Of a stretch of 64,000 nt of DNA, positions 8,218 through 17,895 are shown one piece after another; the first letter of the stretch is position 1, and every line of letters begins with the position of its first letter. This DNA comes from Lachnospiraceae bacterium AC2012 (GTDB lineage Bacteria; Bacillota; Clostridia; Lachnospirales; Lachnospiraceae). The notes beneath the pieces were generated by a model. The model saw only the letters and a program-made list of their open reading frames with translations. It had not been told where the DNA came from and did no database searches. The DNA is taken from NCBI GenBank assembly GCA_000702525.1, contig JNIN01000001.1, positions 372,001-436,000 of the forward strand, in the 5' to 3' direction. The translations under genes were made by a program, and so were the position numbers.

Positions 8218-9309
8218 TTATGCTTCTAATAAGCACTTGGCTAATCGAGCATTATCTTCTTCTGACATGAAGCAAATACGGATAAATCGATCGCTTAAGA
8301 ATGGGAAGGTGCTACAGTCTCGAATCATCATCTTTTCTTTGATACAGCGCTCGAAGAGGATGCCACTGTCTAAGTTCGGATCATCGATACGGATGAGCAT
8401 GAAGTTGGCAGTCGGTTCAAATGGTGTGTATTTTGGACTGTCTAAAAACATCTGATAGAGCTTCTTTCGTTCACTTGCAATCAATGTTCTGGTTTTTTGG
8501 ATATAGTCATCGTCCTGGAACATAAGCTTTCCGGCAACTTCTGCCAGCGAATTAATCATCCATGGGTTTTTGTATTTATGAATTTGATGGAGCAGGTCTT
8601 CATTTCCGGTAATCGCATAGCCAAGACGAAGTCCCGGGGAAGCGAAGAATTTGCTCGTTCCACGGAGGATAATGATATTGTTGTAGCTCTTAGCGAGAGA
8701 AACCGCAGAGCAGGCAGAAATATCATCCACAAATTCGATATAGGTTTCATCTACCATGACATAGATACTGCTTTCCTTACATACATCGAGAATTTCACGC
8801 ATGGTGTTGGAGCGGATGCAGGTACTTGTCGGATTATTCGGATTGCAGAGAATTAAAAGATCCAAATCCTCGGTCAGATGGGATTTAAAATCTTCTACAT
8901 CCATCTGGAAATCCTTGCTGGCAGGTAGTGGATAGTACTTGGTTTTGCCGCCATTTAGAGTGATTTCTCTTTCATATTCGGAATAGGTTGGCCCGAGAAT
9001 CATAGCCTTCTTTGGTGCGGTAATCTGGATAAAGAGGGAAATCAGTTCCGTACTTCCATTTCCAACGATGATATGCTCTGCTTCGGCACCGGCATAGTTT
9101 GCGATGCAGTTCTTGAGGTCCTTATAATCACGATCTGGATAAGTGGTAATCGCATCCAGATGTTCCGAAAGGCTGGTACGGAGTTTGGTAGAGATGCCAA
9201 GCGGATTGACATTGGCGGAGAAACTAACGATTTCATCCTTTTTAATTCCGTAGATTGCCTCGATTTTTTCTAAATCACTTCCGTGAAAATGGTCTTTATG
9301 TTGTATCAT
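8218..9309 (-). CDS. PLP-dependent aminotransferase, CobD/HisC-like
   Basis: A fold-type I PLP enzyme of 363 residues. The HGSDLEKIEAIYG start with FSANVNPLG, the NGSTELI segment, CNPNNPTS, VDETYIEF and the Schiff-base lysine in RGTSKFFASPGLRLGYAI are characteristic of the threonine-phosphate decarboxylase (CobD) / histidinol-phosphate aminotransferase (HisC) branch. The N-terminus is closer to CobD, but no cobalamin genes are nearby, so the substrate is uncertain. The ATG at 9309 is preferred because AAGGAG (minus strand, 9315-9320) lies 5 nt upstream; an in-frame ATG six codons earlier lacks this. Transcription runs toward the bidirectional terminator. Confidence 0.85.
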   Translation of the reverse strand: MIQHKDHFHGSDLEKIEAIYGIKKDEIVSFSANVNPLGISTKLRTSLSEHLDAITTYPDRDYKDLKNCIANYAGAEAEHIIVGNGSTELISLFIQITAPKKAMILGPTYSEYEREITLNGGKTKYYPLPASKDFQMDVEDFKSHLTEDLDLLILCNPNNPTSTCIRSNTMREILDVCKESSIYVMVDETYIEFVDDISACSAVSLAKSYNNIIILRGTSKFFASPGLRLGYAITGNEDLLHQIHKYKNPWMINSLAEVAGKLMFQDDDYIQKTRTLIASERKKLYQMFLDSPKYTPFEPTANFMLIRIDDPNLDSGILFERCIKEKMMIRDCSTFPFLSDRFIRICFMSEEDNARLAKCLLEA

Positions 9310-9344
9310 GGTAGCTCCTTTTCGCATATATCTAGTGCTCGATA

Positions 9345-9373
9345 TTGCGTCATATTACAAAAATGTTTATAAT
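9345..9373 (+). promoter_or_regulatory. Sigma-A promoter of the DUF5717 operon
   Basis: TTGCGT (9345-9350), a 17-bp spacer and TATAAT (9368-9373). The -10 lies only two bases from the -10 of the divergent promoter, so the two polymerases cannot bind together. Confidence 0.65.
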
Positions 9374-9375
9374 TT

Positions 9376-9403
9376 ATTATAGCTTATTAGATTGAAATAT
9401 CAA
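9376..9403 (-). promoter_or_regulatory. Sigma-A promoter of the aminotransferase gene
   Basis: Read on the minus strand: TTGATA (9403-9398), a 16-bp spacer and TATAAT (9381-9376). It overlaps the divergent promoter of the DUF5717 operon. Confidence 0.6.
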
Positions 9404-9433
9404 TAAAATCAAGGGAAAGAGAAGGGTAGGATT

Positions 9434-12400
9434 TTGCGGAAAAGGATCTGGAGAATATCAGAGGATCAATTCGATATTCAAAAACCCACAATTGAATTTT
9501 CTGAGGAACGCATCGAAGATGTGTTTACACTAGGAGACACATATGAGGGGGTCTTCTCTTTTCGTTCTGTAAACGATGTGAATCTTCGAGGTATTATCTA
9601 TTCCTCAAATCCATATGTACAAGTAAAGAAGCCGCAATTTGACGGAATGGAAGTTCGTGTTCCGTTTCTTTTGAAGAAACTGGAATACCGAGAAGATGAT
9701 GTGTTAGATGGCTCCTTTACGATTATTGCAAATCAGATGGAGAAGGAACTTCCCTTCTATTTTACATTTCAAAAAGCGCAGTATCAGACCTCGATGGGAC
9801 CGTTATGTTCTCTGGAGGACTTTTCTGCGTTGGCAAAAGATCATTGGAATGAAGCCATGCAGGTGTTCTATTCTAAGAATATGCTTTCTATTCCGATGGA
9901 TGAAAAGCAGAAATTGCTTTATAAGGGTTACCGAAATGGCGTCATTAGTTCTAAGAATCTGGAGGCCTACCTGGTTGCTGCCGGTTTGAAAGAGGAATTA
10001 CATTTCGATTTGGAAGAGAAGACCTTTACCTTTGATGGACTGCAGGAAAACCAAAAGGAAGTCATTGAGATTACCAAGAATACCTGGGGCTATATCGAAA
10101 TAACGGTTTCTTCGAATGCGGATTTTGTCACGGTTGAGAAGGAGCTGGTGAACAGTGATTTCTTCCTGGGTAGTCGTTTGTCCTTTAATATCTATATTCA
10201 TAAAAACCATCTGCATGCCGGTAGAAATGAGGCTACGATTTGCTTTGAAGGAAATGGCATTCATAAAGAAGTGCATGTGATTGCAAGCCTGACTTCCTTA
10301 GAGGAGAAGCGAAACGAAGAGAAGTTATATTTGCAGCGTTTGAATGCGGATTTTGTCGAGAATTATAGGCAGTTTCGTTTCCGTAAGATTACGACGGGCG
10401 ACTGGTGCAAGGAGTCTCTGAGATTATTGGATCAAATTGAGAAATGCGAACAGATGACAATGTCGAAGGAGGAACTTCTGTCGCACAAGAGAAATTCTAT
10501 GTATCAGCTGATGCGTTCGCAGGCGCTTTTGGCAAATGGCCAGAAGCAGGATGCACTTTGGATTATCTCGGATTTGAAAAAGGATATCCAGGATAAGAAG
10601 AGTATGGAATGGGCATATTTGCTCTATCTCTGTACGTTAATTGAGCCGGAAGAGACCTATGTAAATAAATTGACAGAAGAGATTGAGAAGATCTTCCGTG
10701 AGCATGATCGGGAGGATCCGAGAATCTTTTGGTTTCTGTTATTCTTGCGAGAAAACTATCTTAAGGATACGGGCAGAAAGCTTCATGATATCGAACGATG
10801 GGTAGAAGAGGGCTGGAATTCTCCGTATTTCTATATTGAAGCCTATTATATTTATACGCAGGAGCCTTATCAGTTGACGAAATTCCATCGTTTTACCAAG
10901 AGGATTCTGCTATGGGCATGCCGACATGAGGTTATCAATCGTGATATTACACTGCAAATCGCGCATGTACTGGAATCAGAGAAGGAATACGATGAAACGG
11001 TCTATCGAATAGCAAAAAATGCCTATGAGAAATATCCGGAAAAGGATTTGCTCTACCAGATGATTGCCTATCTTCTGAAGAACGTGCGTTATGGGGAAGA
11101 ATATTTGCAATGGTACGAGATGGCATTGGAACGCCAGTTCCGCCTGACGGGACTATATGAGGCTTATATTCAGTCCTTGCCGGAAAGTTATGCAGAGAAG
11201 CTTCCGGAAATGATTACGATGTATTTTAAGTATGACAGCAATCTCCCGTATCAGAGGAAGGCACTCGTATATGCCAATGTGATTGGGCATAAGAAGAGTG
11301 CACCGAATGTATACCAGCAGTATTTAAAGAATATCGAAAGCTTTGCCATGGAACAGATGCGACTCGGTCGAATCGATGACAATCTGGCGGTGATCTATCA
11401 GGATTTATTAGATATTGGTTTGATTAATTCGGATGTTGCAGATGCGATGGGAAAATTGGTATTTTCACATAAAGTGTTATGTACGGTTCCGAATGTGATT
11501 CGTGTGAAATTGTATGAAGAATACAAGGATGAGCCGATGATATTCCCGGTGCATCAGGGCATTTCCTATGTACCGGTATTAACGGAGAATTATCGACTGT
11601 TTTTAGAGACAGAAGATGGTTCGTTGATTTCGGATGAACGGTGTTATTTCCTGACACCGCTGATTTGCCATTTGGGATTCTATCAGGAATTGATGGAACA
11701 GGCCAAGGATAAGATTCCTTATATCATCCATAATATCGGAACTTATGGAAGGGATAGCGAATTTGATCGAAATGATATCCTAAGCGTGGAAGCATTTTTG
11801 AACTGCGAGGAGATCTCGCTGGAATACAAGGCGTCCCTATACGAAAAAATAGTGAAATTCCTGAAGCATTATGAGCGAGAGGATGTGATAGAGAAGCATC
11901 TGTTGTTAGAGGAACCATTCGCCTATTTGAATGCACATCTGACGAAATATTTCTTAGAAGTGATGATACAGAACGGCTTTTATGAGAAGGCATATGAATA
12001 TATGAGAACCTATAATGGTTCTCATGTGGATGCCAGATTGTTACTCCGGATGGTCTCTGTGATTTTAGAGGAAATCCATATGGAGGCGAAAGATGATCTG
12101 ATTACCATTGCGGCATATTTGCTTTCGAGAGGAAAATATGCGATCAGTACGATTACCTATTTAGAGAAATATTTCGTCGGGCCAACAGCTCTTATGCAGA
12201 AGACCTGTTATCTGGCAGAAGAGTATGAAATCAAGGCGGAATCTCTATTAGAGCGTACGATGATTCAGATGCTTTATACCGAATCGATGGATGAATCCTC
12301 CGGAGAATTGTATCGCCAGTACAGCTATCACAATCCAAATCGAATGGTGGTGGAAGCATATCTTACGTATTTTGCACATCTTTATATGTATGATGGCGAG

Positions 12401-13000
12401 ATCCCACAAGAAGTGATGGATGATTTGTTGCGTTTCTATCATCAGGATATGAAATTGAATGATAGTTGTAAGTACGCATTAATGAAATATCTGTGTTTGC
12501 GTGCACAGCTTGATGAGCAGGAGTATGCGGCATTAGATCAACTTGTGAAAGAGGCGACACTTAGAAATACGTATTTTGGATTTTTCCGAGAGATGGATCG
12601 CCGTCTGATGGTGAAATATCATCTTTATGATAAGACATTTGTGGAATATCATGGAAAGCCACGCAGTCACATGATCATTTCCTATAGCAGAAATGATAAA
12701 CATCCGGTCGTAGAAGATATGGTCGAGATGTACGATGGCATCTATGTGAAGCAGTTTGTCATGTTCTTTGGGGATACGATTTATTATGAAGTCCGTGACG
12801 GTAAGCTGTCCGATGAGAGTTTGAAAACGGATCAGTTTACATTCCATCAAGGATTTGAGGATGAGATGGAGTGCCGTTATGCACTTTTAAATCATATGCA
12901 AAGTTCTCTTGTATATGGTGATATGGAACGATTGAAGGACGATATGAAGAATTATCAGGGACTTGATCAGGTTACGAAGGAGTTATTTACCATTATTTAA
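9434..13000 (+). CDS. DUF5717-family large protein (Ig-like domains plus helical repeats)
   Basis: A 1188-residue protein with no signal peptide or membrane segment, of the uncharacterised DUF5717 type known mainly from Lachnospiraceae. By eye, residues 25-115 and 200-285 are beta-rich, Ig-like modules (the second contains GYIEITVSSNADFVTVEK and AGRNEATICFEGNG). Residues about 290-1060 are a long run of Tyr/Leu-rich helical hairpins resembling TPR or HAT solenoids. The last 120 residues form a mixed alpha/beta domain. Translation most likely starts at TTG (9434) after GAAGGGTAGG; the first internal Met is about 70 codons in and would cut the first Ig-like module. First gene of a four-gene operon. 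Function unknown; a scaffold role is inferred. Confidence 0.8.
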   Translation: MRKRIWRISEDQFDIQKPTIEFSEERIEDVFTLGDTYEGVFSFRSVNDVNLRGIIYSSNPYVQVKKPQFDGMEVRVPFLLKKLEYREDDVLDGSFTIIANQMEKELPFYFTFQKAQYQTSMGPLCSLEDFSALAKDHWNEAMQVFYSKNMLSIPMDEKQKLLYKGYRNGVISSKNLEAYLVAAGLKEELHFDLEEKTFTFDGLQENQKEVIEITKNTWGYIEITVSSNADFVTVEKELVNSDFFLGSRLSFNIYIHKNHLHAGRNEATICFEGNGIHKEVHVIASLTSLEEKRNEEKLYLQRLNADFVENYRQFRFRKITTGDWCKESLRLLDQIEKCEQMTMSKEELLSHKRNSMYQLMRSQALLANGQKQDALWIISDLKKDIQDKKSMEWAYLLYLCTLIEPEETYVNKLTEEIEKIFREHDREDPRIFWFLLFLRENYLKDTGRKLHDIERWVEEGWNSPYFYIEAYYIYTQEPYQLTKFHRFTKRILLWACRHEVINRDITLQIAHVLESEKEYDETVYRIAKNAYEKYPEKDLLYQMIAYLLKNVRYGEEYLQWYEMALERQFRLTGLYEAYIQSLPESYAEKLPEMITMYFKYDSNLPYQRKALVYANVIGHKKSAPNVYQQYLKNIESFAMEQMRLGRIDDNLAVIYQDLLDIGLINSDVADAMGKLVFSHKVLCTVPNVIRVKLYEEYKDEPMIFPVHQGISYVPVLTENYRLFLETEDGSLISDERCYFLTPLICHLGFYQELMEQAKDKIPYIIHNIGTYGRDSEFDRNDILSVEAFLNCEEISLEYKASLYEKIVKFLKHYEREDVIEKHLLLEEPFAYLNAHLTKYFLEVMIQNGFYEKAYEYMRTYNGSHVDARLLLRMVSVILEEIHMEAKDDLITIAAYLLSRGKYAISTITYLEKYFVGPTALMQKTCYLAEEYEIKAESLLERTMIQMLYTESMDESSGELYRQYSYHNPNRMVVEAYLTYFAHLYMYDGEIPQEVMDDLLRFYHQDMKLNDSCKYALMKYLCLRAQLDEQEYAALDQLVKEATLRNTYFGFFREMDRRLMVKYHLYDKTFVEYHGKPRSHMIISYSRNDKHPVVEDMVEMYDGIYVKQFVMFFGDTIYYEVRDGKLSDESLKTDQFTFHQGFEDEMECRYALLNHMQSSLVYGDMERLKDDMKNYQGLDQVTKELFTII

Positions 13001-13012
13001 GGACAGAAATCT

Positions 13013-14245
13013 ATGGAGAGAGAAAGTGTTTATGTAGGAATTGATATTGATGAAGAAGCATCGATGATTAGTTTCTATCATGCAGACATGACAGAACCCG
13101 AGACGATCAGCACAATTGCCGGTAGTGAGATGTACCAGATTCCCACCTATCTTAGTAAGAAAAAGGGAATGGGTCAGTGGTTCTTTGGCAGAGAAGCAAA
13201 ACGACAAGTGAATATGGGAAATGCTTACGGCGTGGAGCAACTCTACCAAAAGGCGCTTCGTAATCAGATGATCAATCTGGATGGCGAGACGTACCAGGCG
13301 AGAGACTTGATGGTGATTTATTTTAAGAAACTTCTCTCCATACCGGGCACCCGATATGGCAATGCAACGCTTGAGAAACTGGTGGTAACCGTGGGACATG
13401 TAGATCGTCCGACGAGAGAATTGTTTTTGGATGTTGCGAAATCTATGGGAATCACAAAAGAGCAGATGATGATGATTGACCGTAGAGAGAGTTTTTATTA
13501 TTACGCATTGAATCAGGATCCGAGTCTGTTTATACATGATGTCATGCTGTTTCATTGTGATGAGAAGGGATTGTTTTCTGTGTTATTAAAGCGGAATCAG
13601 AAGACTATTCCGCAGGTTGTTACTTTGACAGAAGAGACCTATGAGCCACTTACAGAGAATCGGGATGAAGCATTTCTGGCAGATTGCCAGAAGGCCTTTG
13701 AAGGAAATGTTATCTCTGCGGTATATCTGACGGGAGATGGATTTGAGGGAGACTGGATGAAGAGCTCGCTCAAGTTCCTTTGCAATAACCGAAGAGCCTT
13801 TATGGGAAAGAATCTCTATTCCAAGGGTGCTTGTTTTGCAGGTGCGATAAAAGACGAGAGACTGGACTGGCCGTTTGTTTTTATCGGAGACAATGAATTA
13901 AAACTCAATGTTTCCCTGAAGATTTCCGATCAAAACGAGATGCGTTTTTTGACACTGATTGAAGCGGGGCAGAGTTGGTACGAGACAGAGGGAGAATGCG
14001 AAGTGATTCTGGATGGTTCTTCCGAAGTTACCGTTTGGATTCAAAAGCCGGATAGTCGACAGGCGGATGTGGAAGTATTGGAATTGACGGATTTGCCGGA
14101 ACGTGAAAATCGTACGACAAGAATTCGAATCAATGCAAAACCGGTATCGGATCGAAAAATTCGAATCGAGCTTCGCGATCTTGGATTTGGAGAGATTGTT
14201 CCATCCACAAATCAGGTTTGGATTCATACAATAGGAGTGGAGTAA
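13013..14245 (+). CDS. DUF5716-family actin/Hsp70-fold protein
   Basis: A 410-residue protein. The start, YVGIDIDEEASMISFYH, fits the phosphate-1 strand-turn of the actin/Hsp70/sugar-kinase fold (compare GIDLGT in DnaK). TVGHVDRPTRELFLDVAKSMG followed by DRRESFYYYAL resembles the Hsp70 subdomain that leads into phosphate-2. VYLTGDGFEGDWM resembles the adenosine motif. The phosphate-2 position (FHCDEKGLFSVLL) lacks the DLGGG signature, so ATP hydrolysis is doubtful. The C-terminal 120 residues look like a beta-sandwich, as in Hsp70 substrate-binding domains. It follows the DUF5717 gene by 12 bp and precedes a TPR-like gene by 1 bp. Role unknown. Confidence 0.75.
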   Translation: MERESVYVGIDIDEEASMISFYHADMTEPETISTIAGSEMYQIPTYLSKKKGMGQWFFGREAKRQVNMGNAYGVEQLYQKALRNQMINLDGETYQARDLMVIYFKKLLSIPGTRYGNATLEKLVVTVGHVDRPTRELFLDVAKSMGITKEQMMMIDRRESFYYYALNQDPSLFIHDVMLFHCDEKGLFSVLLKRNQKTIPQVVTLTEETYEPLTENRDEAFLADCQKAFEGNVISAVYLTGDGFEGDWMKSSLKFLCNNRRAFMGKNLYSKGACFAGAIKDERLDWPFVFIGDNELKLNVSLKISDQNEMRFLTLIEAGQSWYETEGECEVILDGSSEVTVWIQKPDSRQADVEVLELTDLPERENRTTRIRINAKPVSDRKIRIELRDLGFGEIVPSTNQVWIHTIGVE

Positions 14246-14246
14246 T

Positions 14247-15056
14247 ATGGGAGAGATGATATATTGTCGTTGCCCTATTGCGGCGACACCGTATTATATT
14301 GATGAAGTATCCTTAAATATTTATTCATTAGAGGAGCTGAGCTATTATATTCAACACAATGTTTATTTGTTAAATCAGGATTTCATGTCTACGGAACTCT
14401 GTAATTGGATTGGACGTGAGCTTGGATTAAAAACGCTGATGAATGAATTATTGGAAATGCTGCAGCAGGGGAAACCCTTACATGTATTCGTGGGAAGACT
14501 TTTGACGGAGACGGGGTATCTTACGAATGCAGAGATACGGAATCTGTTGGATGTCATTTCGTCTTTTGAAAATAAGAGTGAGACGGAATGCAGAAAGATG
14601 CGTGCGGATCGATTGATGGAGAAAGAGAAGTACGTGGATGCCATCTATGAATACCATAATGTATTAGATGAAATTAAGAGAAAAAGTGTTGCGCCGATGT
14701 TACAGGGCGATATCTGGCACAATCTTGCAACGGCATATGCCAGATTGTTCTTTTTCGAGGAGGCCATTTTTTGTTATGAGAAGGCATATCTTCTAAATCA
14801 TAGAGAGCCTTCTTTGGCAGGACTTTTATACGCATATAAATGTATGCGGGATGGAAATGGATTTGAGGGAGCTTTACGTAAATATAATGTCTCATGTGAG
14901 AAATCAGATGCCTTGTTAAAGCATCTGGAAGAAGTTACGAAGTCAGAAGAGATTTGTAATTTCGATGAGGCATTGGTAAATGAGTATGATGAGGAGAAAC
15001 TTCGACATATCTTATCCAAGTGGAAGAAGGAATATACAACCGTTTGTCGAAGTTAA
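14247..15056 (+). CDS. TPR-like protein of the DUF5717/DUF5716 operon
   Basis: A 269-residue soluble protein. The N-terminal 60 residues (IAATPYYIDEVSLNIYSLEELSYYI) form an alpha/beta segment I do not recognise. Residues 70-115 are helical. From about residue 120, helix pairs RADRLMEKEKYVDAIYEYHNVL and WHNLATAYARLFFFEEAIFCYEKAYLLNH are clear tetratricopeptide repeats. It starts one base after the stop of the Hsp70-fold gene, with GGAG in the end of that gene, so the two are probably translated together. TPR proteins are often co-chaperones or adaptors, but that role is inference here. Confidence 0.75.
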   Translation: MGEMIYCRCPIAATPYYIDEVSLNIYSLEELSYYIQHNVYLLNQDFMSTELCNWIGRELGLKTLMNELLEMLQQGKPLHVFVGRLLTETGYLTNAEIRNLLDVISSFENKSETECRKMRADRLMEKEKYVDAIYEYHNVLDEIKRKSVAPMLQGDIWHNLATAYARLFFFEEAIFCYEKAYLLNHREPSLAGLLYAYKCMRDGNGFEGALRKYNVSCEKSDALLKHLEEVTKSEEICNFDEALVNEYDEEKLRHILSKWKKEYTTVCRS

Positions 15057-15067
15057 GAGGATTGTTT

Positions 15068-16285
15068 ATGTTTGGTTTTTTTGAGAAGAAAAAAGAGAAA
15101 GAGAAACAATTAGATCTTGCCTTTGATAAAGTGGCGAGAGAGATTCGTTCGATTGATAATTGGGATGATCCAAAGAAATTAGAGCATTATATCCTGGATT
15201 CCTGTGAACAGATTATTGGTACGACGAAGGAAATCGAAGCGGAGAAGGCGGAGTATCGTAAAGTTACTGCTTATTTAGCGGATATGAAGACGATTTCGGA
15301 TCTTCCGGTAGATAAGAAGACGAACCTTATGGAGACAGCAAAGCAGATTGAAGCCTTAGACCGTTCTCGTACAAATTATCAGAATCGTGATCCTCGGATA
15401 TCGGAAGAGATGTTTCTTCAGATCGAAGAGAATGAGGATGATTTGCCGCAGACGATTCGTCGTATGATGGATAATGAGAAATACCAGAGAAATATTCAGG
15501 GCAGTATGCATTATCTGGAAGGGGAGAAGAGCCGTTTAGAAGTGGAACGTGAGGACACATCGAGAAATCGAAAATGGATGAAAGTGTTTTCCATTCTCCT
15601 ATTGATGGTAGCAGCATCTTTTCTTGTACTGATTTTTTTGGTGGATTCGTATACAGATATGGACACCTCCTGGTTTACGTTATTGTTGATTGTCTTAGTG
15701 GCTGGATTTGCAACTTTGATTTTTGTTTTGACCAGTCGTAATAACAGCACAAGAAGAAAAGCCAATCGACAGCTGAATCAGACGATTTCTCTACTGAATT
15801 CCGTTCGTATGCGTTATGCCAATGTAACGAAGGCGATTATTTATGTGCAGGAAAAATACAATATTCATTCTGCCAGTGAATTGAATTATCTGTGGGATCA
15901 ATATCATCAGACCATCCGGGAACGAGAACAGTTTATGAGAAATAATGATGATTTGGAATATTATACCGAGCGTTATGCGAGATCGCTGGAGGCTTTAGAT
16001 CTTAAGGCACCAGAGATGTGGTTGAATATGACGGGGCTGGTGATTCGCCAGGAAGAGATGCAGGAATCGCGTCATAAATTGATTCAAAGACGTAAGAAGA
16101 TTCGTCAGAGAATTGAAGAGAATACGGAAGTCGTTAAGTCGGAGAGAGATGAAATCGACCGTTTGATGCGGGAACACAATTATTATGTTTCTGAGATTAT
16201 GGAAATTATTGATTCCGTTGATCGATTATGCGGATTAAAGAAAAAAGCCGTTGATCAGTATGCATTTGACAAAACCAATGCATAG
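15068..16285 (+). CDS. Coiled-coil membrane protein of the DUF5717/DUF5716 operon
   Basis: A 405-residue protein. A very charged start (FGFFEKKKEKEKQ) leads into long coiled coil, then two membrane segments around residues 170-240 (FSILLLMVAASFLVLIFLV and WFTLLLIVLVAGFATLIFVL) with a short external loop. A second long coiled coil follows (EYYTERYARSLEAL through KRIRQRIEENTEVV-like sequence). This predicts a membrane hairpin with both coils in the cytoplasm. AGAGG at 15056-15060 supports the ATG at 15068; an upstream in-frame start would lie inside the preceding gene. Not a family I can name; it probably anchors the operon's complex to the membrane. Confidence 0.72.
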   Translation: MFGFFEKKKEKEKQLDLAFDKVAREIRSIDNWDDPKKLEHYILDSCEQIIGTTKEIEAEKAEYRKVTAYLADMKTISDLPVDKKTNLMETAKQIEALDRSRTNYQNRDPRISEEMFLQIEENEDDLPQTIRRMMDNEKYQRNIQGSMHYLEGEKSRLEVEREDTSRNRKWMKVFSILLLMVAASFLVLIFLVDSYTDMDTSWFTLLLIVLVAGFATLIFVLTSRNNSTRRKANRQLNQTISLLNSVRMRYANVTKAIIYVQEKYNIHSASELNYLWDQYHQTIREREQFMRNNDDLEYYTERYARSLEALDLKAPEMWLNMTGLVIRQEEMQESRHKLIQRRKKIRQRIEENTEVVKSERDEIDRLMREHNYYVSEIMEIIDSVDRLCGLKKKAVDQYAFDKTNA

Positions 16286-16294
16286 GAATAGAAT
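16266..16294 (+). promoter_or_regulatory. Sigma-A promoter of gltX
   Basis: TTGACA (16266-16271), a 17-bp spacer and TAGAAT (16289-16294). The -35 is a perfect consensus placed inside the last codons of the upstream coiled-coil gene, so gltX can be transcribed independently. Confidence 0.65.
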
Positions 16295-16330
16295 TTATTT
16301 TTGGTAATTTAACAAAAAGGAGTAACTTTT

Positions 16331-17788
16331 ATGAGCAAAGTAAGAACCAGATTTGCACCAAGTCCTACAGGACGTATGCATGTCGGTAATTTAAGAACTG
16401 CACTTTACGCATACCTGATTGCAAAGCATGAAGGTGGTGACTATATCCTTCGAATCGAGGATACAGACCAGGAGCGTTATGTAGAGGGTGCTGTTGATAT
16501 TATTTATCGTACACTTGAAAAGACAGGATTAATTCATGATGAAGGTCCTGATAAAGATAAGGGTGTTGGACCTTACGTTCAGTCGGAGCGTCAGGAACAG
16601 GGAATCTATCTTGAGTATGCGAAAAAGCTCGTGGAAAAAGGAGAGGCATATTACTGCTTCTGTACACCGGAACGTCTGGAAACATTAAAGCAGAACGTAG
16701 ACGGTAAAGAAATCTCCATCTATGATAAACATTGCTTACATCTTTCAAAAGAAGAAGTAGAAAAGAATTTAGCAGAAGGTAAGCCATATGTTATTCGTCA
16801 GAATAACCCTAGAACTGGTACTACGACATTCTCCGATGAAATCTATGGTGATATCACAGTAGATAATGCAGAATTAGATGATATGATTCTGATTAAGTCT
16901 GATGGATATCCTACTTATAATTTCGCAAACGTTGTAGATGATCATCTTATGGGAATTACCCATGTTGTACGTGGAAATGAATACCTTTCCTCATCACCAA
17001 AATACAACCGTCTTTATGAAGCGTTTGGATGGGATGTTCCAGTTTATGTGCACTGCCCATTAATTACAAATGAAGAGCATCAGAAGCTTTCTAAGCGTTC
17101 TGGTCATTCTTCTTATGAGGATTTATTAGACCAGGGATTCCTTACAGAAGCAATCGTTAATTACGTTGCACTTCTTGGATGGAGCCCAGAAGATAATCAG
17201 GAAATCTTCTCTTTAGAGGAATTAGTGAAGGCATTTGATTATCGTCGTATCAATAAGTCACCTGCTGTATTTGATGTAAATAAGTTAAAGTGGATGAATG
17301 GTGAATATATGCATGCACTTCCATTTGATACTTTCTATGAAATGGCAGAACCATATATCAAGCAGGTAGTAACAAAGGATTATGACTTAAAGAAGATTGC
17401 AGCTCTTGTACAGTCAAGAATTGAAATCTTCCCTGATATTGCAGAACATATCGATTTCTTTGAAGAAGTTCCAGAATACGATATTGCAATGTATACACAT
17501 AAGAAGATGAAGACAACACCAGAGACTTCTCTTCCAGTATTAAAGGAAGTACTTCCAACATTAGAAGCATTGGAAGACTACAGCAATGATGCAATCTATG
17601 CGGCTGTGAAGCAGTTTATTTCTGATCATGAATATAAGAATGGTTATGTATTATGGCCACTTCGTACAGCGGTATCCGGTAAGCAGATGACACCGGGTGG
17701 AGCTACAGAAATCATGGAGATTCTTGGAAAGGAAGAGTCTATCCGCCGTGTGAAGAAAGCTATTGAAAAATTAGAAGCTGAGATTTAA
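16331..17788 (+). CDS. gltX: Glutamyl-tRNA synthetase
   Basis: Class I synthetase of 485 residues charging tRNA-Glu. The nucleotide-binding signature is [23 protein letters not shown] at the N-terminus, with HVGN as the HIGH variant. [10 protein letters not shown] follows, and KLSKR near residue 255 is the KMSKS loop. The C-terminal helical anticodon-binding region ends in [25 protein letters not shown] lies 7 nt before the ATG. Whether it also mischarges tRNA-Gln cannot be decided here. A strong terminator follows. Confidence 0.96.
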   Translation: MSKVRTRFAPSPTGRMHVGNLRTALYAYLIAKHEGGDYILRIEDTDQERYVEGAVDIIYRTLEKTGLIHDEGPDKDKGVGPYVQSERQEQGIYLEYAKKLVEKGEAYYCFCTPERLETLKQNVDGKEISIYDKHCLHLSKEEVEKNLAEGKPYVIRQNNPRTGTTTFSDEIYGDITVDNAELDDMILIKSDGYPTYNFANVVDDHLMGITHVVRGNEYLSSSPKYNRLYEAFGWDVPVYVHCPLITNEEHQKLSKRSGHSSYEDLLDQGFLTEAIVNYVALLGWSPEDNQEIFSLEELVKAFDYRRINKSPAVFDVNKLKWMNGEYMHALPFDTFYEMAEPYIKQVVTKDYDLKKIAALVQSRIEIFPDIAEHIDFFEEVPEYDIAMYTHKKMKTTPETSLPVLKEVLPTLEALEDYSNDAIYAAVKQFISDHEYKNGYVLWPLRTAVSGKQMTPGGATEIMEILGKEESIRRVKKAIEKLEAEI

Positions 17789-17794
17789 AATGAG

Positions 17795-17823
17795 AGCACC
17801 GAGGTTTCCTCGGTGCTTTTTGC
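17795..17823 (+). terminator. Rho-independent terminator after gltX
   Basis: A 10-bp perfect stem (AGCACCGAGG 17795-17804 / CCTCGGTGCT 17808-17817) with a 3-nt loop and a T run. Confidence 0.92.
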
Positions 17824-17895
17824 TTTTTTCTTTTGCGTCAGATTCCTGACGTATTTCCAAGATTATGTTTATTTTTGTCCGAAGAAAGGACAGGT

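Noticed and set aside
12983-13555. A 190-codon minus-strand frame.
   Set aside because: It lies entirely antisense to the end of the DUF5717 gene and the DUF5716 gene, with no protein-like motifs or start signal.
17837-17852. Small perfect inverted repeat CGTCAG/CTGACG as a terminator or operator of the helicase gene.
   Set aside because: Too short, with no T tract, and no promoter could be placed around it convincingly.
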